A DNA stretch of 64,000 nt from Desulfitobacterium_A nosdiversum (GTDB lineage: Bacteria; Bacillota; Desulfitobacteriia; Desulfitobacteriales; Desulfitobacteriaceae): NCBI RefSeq assembly GCF_049860565.1, contig NZ_CP172056.1, positions 1,798,001-1,862,000 of the forward strand, read 5' to 3'. Below, piece by piece: positions 1-8,931 of the stretch (its first letter is position 1; each line of letters opens with the position of its first letter). Below the pieces are notes generated by a model. The model saw only the letters and a list, made by a program, of their open reading frames with translations, was not told the origin of the DNA and ran no database searches. A program made the translations under genes and the position numbers.

Positions 1-16
1 ATATGTTAACGTTAAG

Positions 17-48
17 AAGTCTCCATCTACACAGGTGGGGACTTTTAA
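17..48 (+). terminator. Terminator hairpin at window start
   Basis: A 12-bp stem (17-28 pairs with 33-44, including G-T pairs) with an ACAC loop, followed by a short T/A stretch. It most likely ends the gene lying upstream of the window. Confidence 0.6.
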
Positions 49-102
49 ATGATGTGAACAATAAAGCATTGAATTATCTATTAAGAATTAGGAGGAAATA
101 AA

Positions 103-525
103 TTGAGTCTAAGAATCCTGCAGGATTGCACAAATATTGATTGGGAGCTTGTCAAAGAAACTTTAAAACGCGTAAATATGGGTTATTTTGATGCAGAAAC
201 GCATAAGAAAGCTTTCGAAAACAGCTATACCGTCATCTTTATCTTCGATGAGGACAAGCTTGTCGGGTTCGGCCGCGCACTTTCTGACGGCGCTTATCAA
301 GCCGCTCTTTATGATATTGCCGTCATACCGGAGTATCAGGGTCAAGGGATAGGAAGCATGATCGTTGAAGGTCTGCTGGAACGTATCCCGAGCTGCAATG
401 TTATTCTTTATGCTGCGGTTGGCAAAGAAAAATTTTATCAAAAGCTAAATTTCAGACGATTAAAAACAGGCATGGGTTTGTTCAAAAACTCTTTGCTCAT
501 GCAAAGCAAAGGATTTACCGAGTAA
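103..525 (+). CDS. GNAT family N-acetyltransferase
   Basis: A 140-residue protein of the Gcn5-related N-acetyltransferase fold, which moves an acetyl group from acetyl-CoA to an amine; the substrate is unknown. The acetyl-CoA loop is visible as Q-G-Q-G-I-G at about residues 79-84, just after the beta-4 strand (YDIAVIPEY). Translation starts at TTG 103, chosen because AGGAGG lies about 7 bases upstream and no ATG fits. It is a single-domain enzyme of normal length, upstream of ylxM-ffh but probably a separate unit, since a promoter-like TTGACA lies between them. Confidence 0.85.
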   Translation: MSLRILQDCTNIDWELVKETLKRVNMGYFDAETHKKAFENSYTVIFIFDEDKLVGFGRALSDGAYQAALYDIAVIPEYQGQGIGSMIVEGLLERIPSCNVILYAAVGKEKFYQKLNFRRLKTGMGLFKNSLLMQSKGFTE

Positions 526-540
526 AATTTGCCTGTATGG

Positions 541-569
541 TTGACAAACGCTTATGAATCAACTAAACT
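541..569 (+). promoter_or_regulatory. Putative sigma-A promoter for ylxM-ffh
   Basis: TTGACA at 541-546, a 17-base spacer, then TAAACT at 564-569. It places the transcript start near 576, which favours ATG 611 over ATG 554 as the ylxM start. Prediction from motif only. Confidence 0.4.
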
Positions 570-610
570 TACCGAGTAAAGCAAAATTCCTTTACAGGAT
601 GGTTTTTACG

Positions 611-979
611 ATGGAACGTCTTGCCGAGATGGCGTTATTTGCAGATTTTTATGGACCGCTTCTGACGGACAAGCAGCGGATGATCTGGGATCTTCATTAC
701 AATCAGGACTTGTCGCTGGTGGAAATTGCTGAAGCTGAAAAAATTAGCCGCCAGGCCGTTTATGATTTACTGAAGCGAACAGAAAAGATCTTACGTGATT
801 ATGAAGCGAAGCTTGGTTTAGTCCAACGATTTTTATCGGAACAAGAAAAGCTGATTAACGTTAAAGAGCAGCTGCAGGTCTTTTCTGAGGCGGATTTTGC
901 CAATTCAAAGGCTTGGGAGCGTCATCAGTGGATTCGTAAGCAAATCAGTGACGTATTTAATGATATAGAATCCTCCTAG
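611..979 (+). CDS. ylxM: YlxM family SRP-associated HTH protein
   Basis: A small all-helical DNA-binding-like protein of the YlxM/p13 family, which sits directly before ffh in most Firmicutes and is linked to signal recognition particle function. The N-terminal block ERLAEMALFADFYGPLLTDKQ and the helix-turn-helix around SLVEIAEAEKISRQAVYDLL are typical. An upstream in-frame ATG at 554 would add 19 residues, but it has no ribosome site and lies within the predicted promoter; ATG 611 has AGGATGG 7 bases upstream. The gene ends 16 bases before ffh, so the two are surely co-transcribed. Confidence 0.85.
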   Translation: MERLAEMALFADFYGPLLTDKQRMIWDLHYNQDLSLVEIAEAEKISRQAVYDLLKRTEKILRDYEAKLGLVQRFLSEQEKLINVKEQLQVFSEADFANSKAWERHQWIRKQISDVFNDIESS

Positions 980-995
980 AAGGTGGGGAGACAAT

Positions 996-2363
996 ATGTT
1001 TCAAGGTTTAAGCGAAAAACTTCAAGAAACCTTTAAGCGCTTGCGGGGAAAAGGGAAGCTTACTGAAGACGACGTTAACGAAGCGATGCGCGAAGTGCGA
1101 ATGGCTTTGCTCGAAGCAGACGTTAACTTTAAAGTTGTGAAAGACTTTGTAGCCAAAGTTAAGGAACGGGCTATTGGGTCTGAAGTTCTTGAATCCTTAT
1201 CTCCGGGACAACAGGTCATTAAAATTGTAAATGAGGAAATGGTTGCTCTTATGGGCGGCGTTTCCAGTAAAATAAATATTTCCTCTAAACCGCCGACCGT
1301 TATTTTATTGGCCGGTCTGCAAGGGGCAGGTAAAACGACGCATGGTGCAAAACTTGCCAACATGCTTAAAAAGCAAGGAAAGCATCCACTGCTTGTGGCC
1401 TGCGATATTTACCGTCCCGCAGCCATTAAGCAGCTCCAGGTTTTAGGCGAGCAGATTAAAGTGCCGGTATTCTCCCTTGGCACGGAAAAACCCGTAAAAA
1501 TCGCGCAGGAGAGTATTCGTCAGGCGAACAGTCAGGGGCAGGATGTTGTCATCATCGATACGGCGGGCCGTCTGCATATCAATGAAGAGCTTATGGGTGA
1601 ACTTCGTGATATAAAATCGGCAGTTAAGCCTCAAGAAATTTTACTCGTTGTTGATGCTATGACTGGACAAGATGCCGTTAATGTTGCGGAAAGTTTCCAT
1701 AGGGAATTGGGTATAGACGGAGTCATTCTGACCAAGCTCGATGGCGACACACGCGGAGGAGCCGCCCTTTCTGTCAAAGCGGTGACAGGCTGCCCGATTA
1801 AGTTCGCGGGCATCGGGGAAAAAATGGATGCAATTGAGCCCTTCTATCCTGAACGGATGGCTTCCCGGATTCTTGGTATGGGGGACGTTCTTACCCTCAT
1901 TGAAAAAGCTCAGTCTGCCTTTGATGAAAAAAAGGCAAAGGAAATGGAGCAAAAACTGCGCAAGCAGGAATTTACGCTTGATGACTTTCTTGATCAAATG
2001 CAGCAGCTGAAAAAGATGGGGCCGCTGTCCTCAATTCTTGAAATGATTCCAGGTATGGGGAAACAACTTAAAGACGTGCAAATCAATGAAAAAGATATGG
2101 CTCACGTTGAGGCGATTATTCACTCCATGACTTCTGAGGAACGCCGCAAACCGGTGATTATCAAAGAATCGCGGAAAAAGCGGATCGCCAAGGGGAGCGG
2201 CACAAGTATCCAGGAAGTGGGCCGTTTACTCAAGCAGTTTGAGCAGATGCAGAAAATGATGAAGCAGCTGACCAATAATCCAGGCATGGGCATGCTTGGC
2301 GGCGGTAAAGGAAAAAAAGGCAAGAAGGGCAAAAAGCCCGGATTTAAATTTCCTTTCAGTTAA
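996..2363 (+). CDS. ffh: Signal recognition particle GTPase Ffh (SRP54)
   Basis: The protein subunit of the signal recognition particle. It binds 4.5S/6S RNA and hydrophobic signal sequences and docks with FtsY to deliver ribosomes to SecYEG. The 455-residue protein shows the N domain (1-95), the G domain with the P-loop GLQGAGKT at about 107-114, DTAGR near 188 and TKLDGD near 246, and a methionine-rich M domain from about 300. The M domain ends in a glycine/lysine tail. Length and order of motifs are normal. It follows ylxM and precedes rpsP, a conserved Firmicute order. Confidence 0.98.
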   Translation: MFQGLSEKLQETFKRLRGKGKLTEDDVNEAMREVRMALLEADVNFKVVKDFVAKVKERAIGSEVLESLSPGQQVIKIVNEEMVALMGGVSSKINISSKPPTVILLAGLQGAGKTTHGAKLANMLKKQGKHPLLVACDIYRPAAIKQLQVLGEQIKVPVFSLGTEKPVKIAQESIRQANSQGQDVVIIDTAGRLHINEELMGELRDIKSAVKPQEILLVVDAMTGQDAVNVAESFHRELGIDGVILTKLDGDTRGGAALSVKAVTGCPIKFAGIGEKMDAIEPFYPERMASRILGMGDVLTLIEKAQSAFDEKKAKEMEQKLRKQEFTLDDFLDQMQQLKKMGPLSSILEMIPGMGKQLKDVQINEKDMAHVEAIIHSMTSEERRKPVIIKESRKKRIAKGSGTSIQEVGRLLKQFEQMQKMMKQLTNNPGMGMLGGGKGKKGKKGKKPGFKFPFS

Positions 2364-2485
2364 TGTTTTGACGTAATGCTGATTTTCTCCCAGATCTCTT
2401 TCTCAGGAACGAGGAAGCTTAACTTCGGGAGTTTATAAGATTAGATATAACTTGCTTTAAGTACTCTATTGAGGAGGTGAATATC

Positions 2486-2752
2486 ATGGCAACAAAAATT
2501 CGTCTGCGCCGTATGGGGGCTAAAAAGAATCCTTTTTACCGTTTAGTTGTGGCTGATTGTGATTCTCCGCGTGATGGCCGTTTTATCGAAGAAATCGGAT
2601 ATTATGATCCAACCAAGCAACCCGAGGTTCTGAAAATTGATGAAGAAAAAGTTCTTCAATGGCTGGCAACGGGTGCACAACCTTCAGATACTGCTAAATC
2701 TTTGCTTCGTAAAGTCGGTATAATGGCTAAATTCCACGAATCCAAAAAGTAA
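2486..2752 (+). CDS. rpsP: 30S ribosomal protein S16
   Basis: Ribosomal protein bS16 of the small subunit, 88 residues. The start MATKIRLRRMGAKKNPFYR is the family signature. GAGGAGGT lies 7-8 bases before ATG 2486; an in-frame GTG at 2477 overlaps that ribosome site and is rejected. It opens the rpsP-KH-rimM-trmD-rplS cluster. Confidence 0.98.
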   Translation: MATKIRLRRMGAKKNPFYRLVVADCDSPRDGRFIEEIGYYDPTKQPEVLKIDEEKVLQWLATGAQPSDTAKSLLRKVGIMAKFHESKK

Positions 2753-2776
2753 AGTGGATGGTTGGGGGTGGTTCCT

Positions 2777-3007
2777 GTGAAGGAACTCGTAGAAGTCCTC
2801 GCGAAAGCATTAGTGGATCGCCCTGATCAAGTTACTGTTGCCCAAGTTGATTCCGAGAAAACGGTTCATTTACAATTGACAGTAGCGCCGGAGGATATGG
2901 GCAAAGTCATTGGGAAACAGGGAAAAATCGCTAATGCCATTCGTACGATCGTAAAAGCAGCTGCAGTAAAAGATGGACGACGTGTCCATGTGGATATTGA
3001 TCAATAA
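2777..3007 (+). CDS. KH domain RNA-binding protein (YlqC/KhpA)
   Basis: A single KH domain of 76 residues with the RNA-binding loop GKVIGKQGKIA. Homologues (KhpA/YlqC) bind RNA and act in cell elongation or ribosome maturation. The start is GTG 2777, preceded by GGGGGTGG. It lies 24 bases after rpsP and is followed by a strong hairpin at 3003-3043, so rpsP and this gene may form a sub-transcript. Confidence 0.92.
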   Translation: MKELVEVLAKALVDRPDQVTVAQVDSEKTVHLQLTVAPEDMGKVIGKQGKIANAIRTIVKAAAVKDGRRVHVDIDQ

Positions 3008-3043
3008 CGTTAAGAAGGGCTTAGAGCCCTTTTTAACGTTATT
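3003..3043 (+). terminator. Hairpin after KH gene
   Basis: Nested inverted repeat: the outer arms AATAACGTTAA and TTAACGTTATT enclose AAGGGC and GCCCTT. A T-run is embedded in the right arm. It probably attenuates or terminates before rimM. Confidence 0.65.
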
Positions 3044-3122
3044 GAAATACTAGGGGTTATCCATATAGGGGATCTATTGATCGTTCTGCATTTTCCTTTT
3101 GAGGAAAGGAGAGTCTTTCTGA

Positions 3123-3632
3123 ATGAATGAGGTTTTAATCGGGGAAGTCATCAAGCCTCACGGTGTCCAAGGCGAATTTAAAGTATATCCGATAACAGAA
3201 AATCCGCAACGCTTTAAGAAACTGAAAAAGGTTATACTTGAACATAACGAAATGATACAAGCCTTTAATATTTTGAAAGCTCGCGTTCAGCCGGACGGAG
3301 TATATTTGACCTTGGAAGGCATAGCGACGCGTGAGGAAGCGGAAAAGCTGAGAGGCTTTAGTGTAAAGATTGACCGAGCTGATGTTCCTCCATTAAAGGA
3401 AGGCTGGTATTACTTTGAATTAGAAGGAATGCAGGTATTTGACGGCGAGGAATGTTTAGGTATTCTTACCCAGGTTTTAGAGACTGGAGCCAATGATGTT
3501 TATTTAGTCAAAGGGGAACGGGGAGAGATTTGTATTCCTGCGCTGAAAAGTGTCGTTAAAAAAGTCGATGTTCCTGGGCGGAGAATGGATGTTGAATTGC
3601 CTCCCGGTCTTTTGGAGGATGATTCAGAATGA
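3123..3632 (+). CDS. rimM: 16S rRNA processing protein RimM
   Basis: A ribosome maturation factor that binds S19 and assists assembly of the 30S head. The 169-residue protein has the RimM N-terminal barrel (GEVIKPHGVQGEFKV) followed by a PRC-barrel domain from about residue 95 (GWYYFELEGMQV...). An AGGAAAGGAGAG ribosome site precedes ATG 3123. It overlaps trmD by four bases (ATGA), showing translational coupling. Confidence 0.97.
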   Translation: MNEVLIGEVIKPHGVQGEFKVYPITENPQRFKKLKKVILEHNEMIQAFNILKARVQPDGVYLTLEGIATREEAEKLRGFSVKIDRADVPPLKEGWYYFELEGMQVFDGEECLGILTQVLETGANDVYLVKGERGEICIPALKSVVKKVDVPGRRMDVELPPGLLEDDSE

Positions 3633-4423
3633 TCAAATTCACGGTCCTTACGTTATTCCCGGAAATGTTTGCGCCTGTCCGCGAAAGTATTCTCAAACGG
3701 GCGCAAGATCAGGACCTGATTCAGGTTGAATTGATCAATTTCCGCAATTATGCGTTGACTAAACATAAAAATGTGGATGATGTTCCTTATGGCGGAGGAG
3801 CAGGTATGGTTCTTAAACCCGAGCCTCTTTTCGCTGCCGTAAGGGATCTCCCCTCAGCTCATGGCAAGCGGCGGATTATCCTGCTTTCGCCGCAAGGTCA
3901 AGTTTTTAATCAGGAACTGGCAAAGAGCTGGAGCCAAGCGGATGAGCTTGTCTTCCTATGCGGTCATTATGAAGGGTTTGATGAACGAATTCGACCTCTT
4001 GCTGACGAAGAAGTTTCTTTGGGCGATTTTGTTTTAACAGGGGGAGAGTTGGCGGCGATGGTTATAATTGATGCAGTGGCCCGCCTTGTGCCCGGAGTGC
4101 TCGGAGAAACGGCTTCCTTTGAAGAGGATTCGCATAGTGCAGGATTGCTGGAGTATCCGCAGTACACAAGACCTCCGGAATTCGAAGGGATGAAAGTGCC
4201 TGAAGTCCTTTTATCCGGACATCATGCTCGAATTGAGTCTTGGCGGAGAAAAGAGTCCTTAAGACGGACGTTCTTAAAACGGCCTGATCTCATGGAGAAA
4301 TTTAAGTTTGTTCCGGAAGATTATCAACTGCTGGAAGAACTCGCTCAAGAACATTCTGAGATTAGGAAATGGAGTGTACGTTGGGAACAGCTTAAGCCTA
4401 AGCCGAAACGGAGGAGGAAATAA
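3629..4423 (+). CDS. trmD: tRNA (guanine37-N1)-methyltransferase TrmD
   Basis: A knotted SPOUT methyltransferase that adds a methyl group from S-adenosylmethionine to G37 of tRNAs with a G36, preventing +1 frameshifts. Visible signatures are MFTVLTLFPEMF-like N-terminus, YGGGAGMVLKPEPLF, and the AdoMet knot LVFLCGHYEGFDERI with GDFVLTGGE. The 264-residue length is slightly over the usual 240-250 because of a basic tail (KPKPKRRRK). Confidence 0.97.
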   Translation: MIKFTVLTLFPEMFAPVRESILKRAQDQDLIQVELINFRNYALTKHKNVDDVPYGGGAGMVLKPEPLFAAVRDLPSAHGKRRIILLSPQGQVFNQELAKSWSQADELVFLCGHYEGFDERIRPLADEEVSLGDFVLTGGELAAMVIIDAVARLVPGVLGETASFEEDSHSAGLLEYPQYTRPPEFEGMKVPEVLLSGHHARIESWRRKESLRRTFLKRPDLMEKFKFVPEDYQLLEELAQEHSEIRKWSVRWEQLKPKPKRRRK

Positions 4424-4424
4424 C

Positions 4425-4982
4425 ATGGGCGACCTCTATATTGCCTTGATTCATGCTCCTGTTTATAACAAGAATATGGAGACGGTCGCGACTTCGATCA
4501 CGAATCTTGATATTCATGATATTGCCCGGAGTTCAACGACATTTGGGGCGAAACGTTATTATATAGTTCATCCGGCTGAGGCTCAAAGAGCTTTAGCACA
4601 ACGAATTATGGGATATTGGCAGGAAGGCTTTGGAGCCGAGTACAATCAAAATCGGCAGGAGGCTTTTACCCATGTCCGCCTAGCCGCGGATTTGGCGGAA
4701 GTAGAAGCTGAAATTGCTCGGGAACAGGGCCGCAGAGCCTTAAGAGTGGCGACAGATGCTCGTAAATATCCAAATACAATAACTTATTCGGCACTGAGAC
4801 AGCGAATTGAAGAAAATGAAGACCCGATATTACTCTTGTTTGGAACAGGTTGGGGGTTGCTTCGAGAGGCCGTAGAAAGTTGCGACTTGATCTTGGACCC
4901 GGTGTATGGTCCGGGAGAATGGAATCATCTTTCGGTGCGTTCCGCCGCTGCAATTATTTTGGATCGGCTCAGGGGACATTAA
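4425..4982 (+). CDS. SPOUT-type RNA methyltransferase (PF09936-like)
   Basis: A 185-residue protein starting MGDLYIALIHAPVYNKNMETV. It resembles the SAM-dependent RNA methyltransferase family that often follows trmD in clostridia and deep-branching bacteria. The C-terminal block LLLFGTGWGL and DLILDPVYGPGEWNHLSVRSA has the look of the AdoMet-binding trefoil knot. ATG 4425 follows GGAGGAGGAAATAAC one base after trmD ends, so it is coupled to trmD. Its RNA target is not known. Confidence 0.8.
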   Translation: MGDLYIALIHAPVYNKNMETVATSITNLDIHDIARSSTTFGAKRYYIVHPAEAQRALAQRIMGYWQEGFGAEYNQNRQEAFTHVRLAADLAEVEAEIAREQGRRALRVATDARKYPNTITYSALRQRIEENEDPILLLFGTGWGLLREAVESCDLILDPVYGPGEWNHLSVRSAAAIILDRLRGH

Positions 4983-5119
4983 TCAAAGTTAAGGTTGCAG
5001 GTATAAAAGTCATATGTTAAAATATTTGTTGACGTATAATGGATGGTCCGCTCGCTGTTTAGACGTCGATTGAATCGGCTCAGTGATGAACATCTAAGCA
5101 AGGAAGGGGGGAATTTAAA
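4983..5119 (+). promoter_or_regulatory. rplS leader with possible promoter
   Basis: A 137-base leader before rplS. TTGCAG at about 4999 and TTAAAA 16 bases later could be a sigma-A promoter. The following segment could fold and may be an L19 leader, an autoregulatory element known in Firmicutes; I could not confirm a match to its consensus. Confidence 0.3.
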
Positions 5120-5461
5120 ATGGATTACATTCGTATGATCGAAGAAGAGCAAATGAAAACTGATCTTCCTACCTTCCGTCCCGGAGATACCGTACGTGTT
5201 CACGTAAAGGTTGTTGAAGGTACACGGGAACGTATTCAGGTTTTTGAAGGCCTAGTCATCAAAATGAAAGGTGGCGGACTTCGCGAAACCTTCACGGTAC
5301 GTCGGGTAACTTATGGTGTTGGTGTGGAAAGGACTTTCCCGCTTCACTCGCCTCGAATTGACAAGATTGAGGTTACTCGTCACGGTATTGTGCGTCGCGC
5401 AAAATTGTATTATCTCCGTAAGCTTTCTGGTAAGGCTGCACGGATTCGCGACCGTCGTTAG
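5120..5461 (+). CDS. rplS: 50S ribosomal protein L19
   Basis: Ribosomal protein bL19, located at the 30S-50S interface. The 113-residue protein contains the signature FRPGDTVRVHVKVVEGTRER and ends RRAKLYYLRKLSGKAARI, as expected. AAGGAAGGGGGG precedes ATG 5120. A strong terminator follows. Confidence 0.98.
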   Translation: MDYIRMIEEEQMKTDLPTFRPGDTVRVHVKVVEGTRERIQVFEGLVIKMKGGGLRETFTVRRVTYGVGVERTFPLHSPRIDKIEVTRHGIVRRAKLYYLRKLSGKAARIRDRR

Positions 5462-5463
5462 TT

Positions 5464-5498
5464 AAAAAGGACTGGATTATTCCAGTCCTTTTTAATGC
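5464..5498 (+). terminator. Rho-independent terminator after rplS
   Basis: The stem AAAGGACTGGA / TCCAGTCCTTT with a TTAT loop and trailing T-run closes the ribosomal cluster. Confidence 0.9.
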
Positions 5499-5662
5499 CC
5501 ATTTTTGAATAAAACTCGGCACCATGAGTATATCGAGCTTATTTTTTATTAGAACTTATCTATTATTTTTTTTATATTTGTTTATATTAATTTACGCTGT
5601 ATGCTCTGCAAATCCCTTGTCCATACTAAAGAAGAGTTTTGGAACGGGGAGGATCAGATTAA

Positions 5663-6175
5663 ATGAAGCAAAAAATAAAATTGGGTTGGGTTGCCTGGAC
5701 TTTGATCGGCGTTGTTTTAGTGGGGGTTCTTTTGCGTTTATTTATCCTTAAACCTTACCTAATACCATCCGCGTCAATGGAACCGGGAATCGTACCCGGC
5801 GACCGAATTTTAGTGAATCAGTTCCTGTACCGTTATTGGGCACCGTCACGTGGAGATGTTGTCGTATTTGCCTATCCTCGAGATCCCAATCGGACGTTTG
5901 TTAAACGCGTCATTGCCCTCGAAGGAGAAACGGTTGAACTGCGTGATAATCAAGTGTTTGTAAACGGTCAATTGATTAAAGAACCTTATTTGAAGCAAGG
6001 CGATTATCCTCCTTTTGGACCCGAAGCGATTCCTAAAGATAATATTTTTGTTTTAGGGGATAATCGGCCTCAAAGCGGGGATTCACGCGAATGGGGTCTG
6101 CTTCCTAAGAATTATCTGATTGGGAAGGCTTGGATGATTTATTACCCTTTGCAGCGTATAAAATTTCTTCAATGA
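5663..6175 (+). CDS. lepB: Signal peptidase I
   Basis: A type I signal peptidase that cleaves signal peptides of exported preproteins at the outer face of the membrane. The 170-residue protein has one N-terminal membrane helix (about 8-28), the catalytic serine in PSASME (Ser38) and the catalytic lysine in FVKRV (Lys81). Box E is GDNRPQSGDSREWG. GGGGAGGATCAGATTAA precedes ATG 5663. It sits between rplS and rbgA, as in many Firmicutes. Confidence 0.97.
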   Translation: MKQKIKLGWVAWTLIGVVLVGVLLRLFILKPYLIPSASMEPGIVPGDRILVNQFLYRYWAPSRGDVVVFAYPRDPNRTFVKRVIALEGETVELRDNQVFVNGQLIKEPYLKQGDYPPFGPEAIPKDNIFVLGDNRPQSGDSREWGLLPKNYLIGKAWMIYYPLQRIKFLQ

Positions 6176-6217
6176 CCGATATAAGGATAGAAAATAAAAG
6201 AGAGTTGAGGCATTTTC

Positions 6218-7048
6218 ATGAGTATTCAGTGGTTCCCAGGTCATATGGCAAAGGCGAAACGCTTACTTGCGGATCAATTGAAATGGGTAGATGTTGTCAT
6301 CGAATTAGGAGATGCCCGTTTGCCGGAAAGCAGCCGTAATCCGCTTTTGCAAGAGCTGCTTGGGTCCAAGCCTAAAATGGTTTTATTAAACAAAGCGGAT
6401 TTAGCAGACCCTCAATGGACCGAGCGGTGGCTGAAGGAATTGCGTAAAACAAACCCTGTTTTAGCGGTAAGTGCTGTTTCAGGCTTTGGGGTGGGAAAAA
6501 TTGTTCCTGAGTTGGAACGAATAGTTGCAGGTAAAAATGACCGCCTGGCCGCAAAGGGAGTTCGCTCCAGAAGTATTCGCGCCATGGTTGTAGGAATTCC
6601 TAATATCGGAAAGTCGTCCCTAATCAATCAATTAATAGGAAGCGCGAAGGCAAAGACAGGGAATAAACCGGGTGTAACTCGCGGAAATCAATGGATTCGC
6701 ATTCATGAAAAAGTTGAACTCTTAGATACACCAGGATTGCTTTGGCCAAAGTTTGACGATCCCGAGGTTGGGAAAAAACTTGCTGCTGCAGGAGCGATTC
6801 GTGATGAAGTTTTAAATCTCGAAGAACTGTCAGATTGGCTGCTCGGATGGCTTAAAAAGTATTATCCAACCACATTAAGCCGGTATACAAAAGAGGTTTC
6901 TACAGTGACCCTTGAAGAGATTGGCCGGAGCAGAGGCTGCTTAGTTAAAGGAGGCCATGTTGATCTTTTAAAGGCAGCTCAGATCTTTTTGCGGGAATTT
7001 CGATCTGGTGCTTTGGGAAAGGTGACGCTGGATCATCTTTTATTATAA
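6218..7048 (+). CDS. rbgA: Ribosome biogenesis GTPase RbgA (YlqF)
   Basis: A circularly permuted GTPase needed for late 50S subunit assembly. Motif order is permuted as in the YlqF family: G4 NKAD at about 58-61, then G1 GIPNIGKS at about 126-133, then G3 DTPG. Length (276 residues) is normal and includes the C-terminal RNA-binding helical domain. AGAGTTGAGG precedes ATG 6218. Confidence 0.96.
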   Translation: MSIQWFPGHMAKAKRLLADQLKWVDVVIELGDARLPESSRNPLLQELLGSKPKMVLLNKADLADPQWTERWLKELRKTNPVLAVSAVSGFGVGKIVPELERIVAGKNDRLAAKGVRSRSIRAMVVGIPNIGKSSLINQLIGSAKAKTGNKPGVTRGNQWIRIHEKVELLDTPGLLWPKFDDPEVGKKLAAAGAIRDEVLNLEELSDWLLGWLKKYYPTTLSRYTKEVSTVTLEEIGRSRGCLVKGGHVDLLKAAQIFLREFRSGALGKVTLDHLLL

Positions 7049-7154
7049 GTACATTTAATTATTTAATATGAATGATTTATAGAGAGTACAGTATACTATA
7101 GAGGAAAAATACCGATTTTTAGCGAATGATTAATGATGAAAGAAGAGAAACTAA

Positions 7155-7937
7155 TTGAAACCATTGTCTCAAATGAGTATTCGAGAGGTGGAAGATGTTT
7201 TTAATTCCGAACCCTCTGAAGAATTTCTTAAAATCTGTTCCCAGGATTCCCGTCGAGGAGTTCAGCGCTTAGTTGTGCGATATACTAAGCACTCTCAGGA
7301 ACAAAAGGCCGAGTTTCAGAGGATCCAAGGCATGCTGACTGAAGAAAAAAATCTTTGGCAAAACGGCTTCCTTTATGTTGCCGGATTAGATGAAGTCGGC
7401 AGAGGTCCTTTGGCAGGCCCGGTAATGGCAGCGGCGTGTATTCTTCCGGCTCGGTTTGATCTTCCCGGTCTCAATGATTCTAAACAGTTGTCAGAGAGCA
7501 AACGGGAAAAGCTATTTGAGCAGATTAAAAATCAAGCCATAAGTTATGCTGTTGGAAGTGCGGAACCGGCTGAAATTGATGCACTCAATATTTTACAGGC
7601 CACGAAACTCGCTATGAAACGTGCTCTGGAAGATTTGAAAATTCGTCCTCATTTTTTATTGATTGATGCTATAGAACTACCGCAAATAAAAATTCCGCAA
7701 AAGGGAATTATTAGAGGAGATTCACTAAGTGCGAGCATAGCAGCTGCTTCAATTTTGGCTAAGGTAACCCGGGATCGCTGGATGACTGAACTCCATGATA
7801 TTTATCCTCAATATGGATTTAATCGCAACAAAGGGTATGGAACAAAGGAACATATGAAAGCGCTTCAAGCCTATGGACCTTGTCCGCTTCATCGCCAGAG
7901 TTTTTCTCCGGTTGAACAAAATGCTTCCATTAGTTGA
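7155..7937 (+). CDS. rnhB: Ribonuclease HII
   Basis: Cleaves the RNA strand of RNA-DNA hybrids and removes misincorporated ribonucleotides. The active-site motif GLDEVGRGPLAGP lies at about 78-89 (Asp79, Glu80), with LLIDA and the later Asp of VTRDRWM completing the acidic set. Residues 1-70 form the N-terminal extension common in Firmicute RnhB. TTG 7155 is the most likely start; its ribosome site (AAGAAGAG) is weak, so a start at ATG 7173 is possible. Confidence 0.95.
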   Translation: MKPLSQMSIREVEDVFNSEPSEEFLKICSQDSRRGVQRLVVRYTKHSQEQKAEFQRIQGMLTEEKNLWQNGFLYVAGLDEVGRGPLAGPVMAAACILPARFDLPGLNDSKQLSESKREKLFEQIKNQAISYAVGSAEPAEIDALNILQATKLAMKRALEDLKIRPHFLLIDAIELPQIKIPQKGIIRGDSLSASIAAASILAKVTRDRWMTELHDIYPQYGFNRNKGYGTKEHMKALQAYGPCPLHRQSFSPVEQNASIS

Positions 7938-8062
7938 TAATGGGCGAAAACTCTGAAAATTAGGAAATAATTCATCTCATTGACTCGTATTCGCTAATAT
8001 GTCAAAATAAGCATGGCTTATTAAAAATATAAATAAATTAAATAATGAGGGGGGGTAGGAGG

Positions 8063-8419
8063 ATGTCTGATAATTTTGCTGCAATTGGTATTTTTTTGAT
8101 TGCGGCCATCGCACTCAATATGATTATGATGGCCCTGCCTAAACTGGTCGCTCCCAATAAACCGCATAAAGAAAAACTTACACCTTATGAATGTGGTAAT
8201 GAAACAATCGGGAGAACCTGGTTAGGGTTCAAAAATAATTACTTCCTTTATGCTTTAGTTTTCACGGCCTTTGATGTCGAAACTGTATTCCTGTATCCCT
8301 GGGCATTAACGTTCCGTAAACTGGGAACCTTTGCCTTTGTCGAAATGTTTATCTTCATTATTATTCTGCTGGTAGGTTTCTGGTATGCATGGAAAGAGGG
8401 TGCTTTAGAGTGGATGTAG
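8063..8419 (+). CDS. nuoA: NADH-quinone oxidoreductase subunit A
   Basis: Small membrane subunit of complex I, 118 residues with three transmembrane helices. The family motif YECGNETIGRTWLGFKNNYFLYAL and the FDVETVFLYPW loop near the quinone cavity are present. GGTAGGAGG lies directly before ATG 8063. First gene of an eleven-gene operon nuoABCDHIJKLMN; its end overlaps nuoB. Confidence 0.96.
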   Translation: MSDNFAAIGIFLIAAIALNMIMMALPKLVAPNKPHKEKLTPYECGNETIGRTWLGFKNNYFLYALVFTAFDVETVFLYPWALTFRKLGTFAFVEMFIFIIILLVGFWYAWKEGALEWM

Positions 8420-8931
8420 CAAAAGAGAAAGAGCTTCGTGAGGCCGAATTGATGGTCGAAAAGAATGTTTTGGTCACCAATATTGACAAGGCGCTGAATT
8501 GGGCTCGGGGGCATTCCTTCTGGCCGGTAACCTTCGGTTTGGCCTGTTGTGCTATTGAAATGATGGCAACTGGTGGACCTCGTTATGATATTTCTCGGTT
8601 TGGATATGAGGTTTTCCGTGCTTCACCGCGTCAGGCTGATCTGATGATTGTAGCTGGAACGTGTACGCGAAAAATGGCTCCGCTGCTTCGGCGGATTTAT
8701 GACCAAATGCCGGAGCCAAAGTGGGTTATTGCCTATGGCAGCTGTGCGAATGCCGGCGGCCCGTTTGCTGATTCCTATGCTATGATAACTGGAGTGGACA
8801 AGGTCGTACCGGTTGATGTCTATATTCCGGGTTGCCCTCCACGGCCGGAATCCTTAATCTATGGGTTGCTTCAACTCCAACAAAAGGTTAACAACCCAGC
8901 TAAGGTGAGGTTAATGAAGCATGGAAAATAA
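8410..8931 (+). CDS. nuoB: NADH-quinone oxidoreductase subunit B
   Basis: Carries the terminal iron-sulfur cluster N2, which passes electrons to quinone. The cluster ligands are visible in FGLACCAIEMM, the cysteine in GTCTRKMAPLL and IPGCPPRPE. The start is uncertain: ATG 8389, GTG 8410 and ATG 8452 are all in frame. GTG 8410 is preferred for its overlap with the nuoA stop and the upstream GAGGG. Confidence 0.96.
   Translation: MDVAKEKELREAELMVEKNVLVTNIDKALNWARGHSFWPVTFGLACCAIEMMATGGPRYDISRFGYEVFRASPRQADLMIVAGTCTRKMAPLLRRIYDQMPEPKWVIAYGSCANAGGPFADSYAMITGVDKVVPVDVYIPGCPPRPESLIYGLLQLQQKVNNPAKVRLMKHGK

Noticed and set aside
3003..3043. AACGTTAAGAAG also occurs at the window start (7-18), suggesting a repeat element
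   Set aside because: Both lie next to hairpins, but the shared stretch is short and AT-rich; two similar terminators suffice as explanation.
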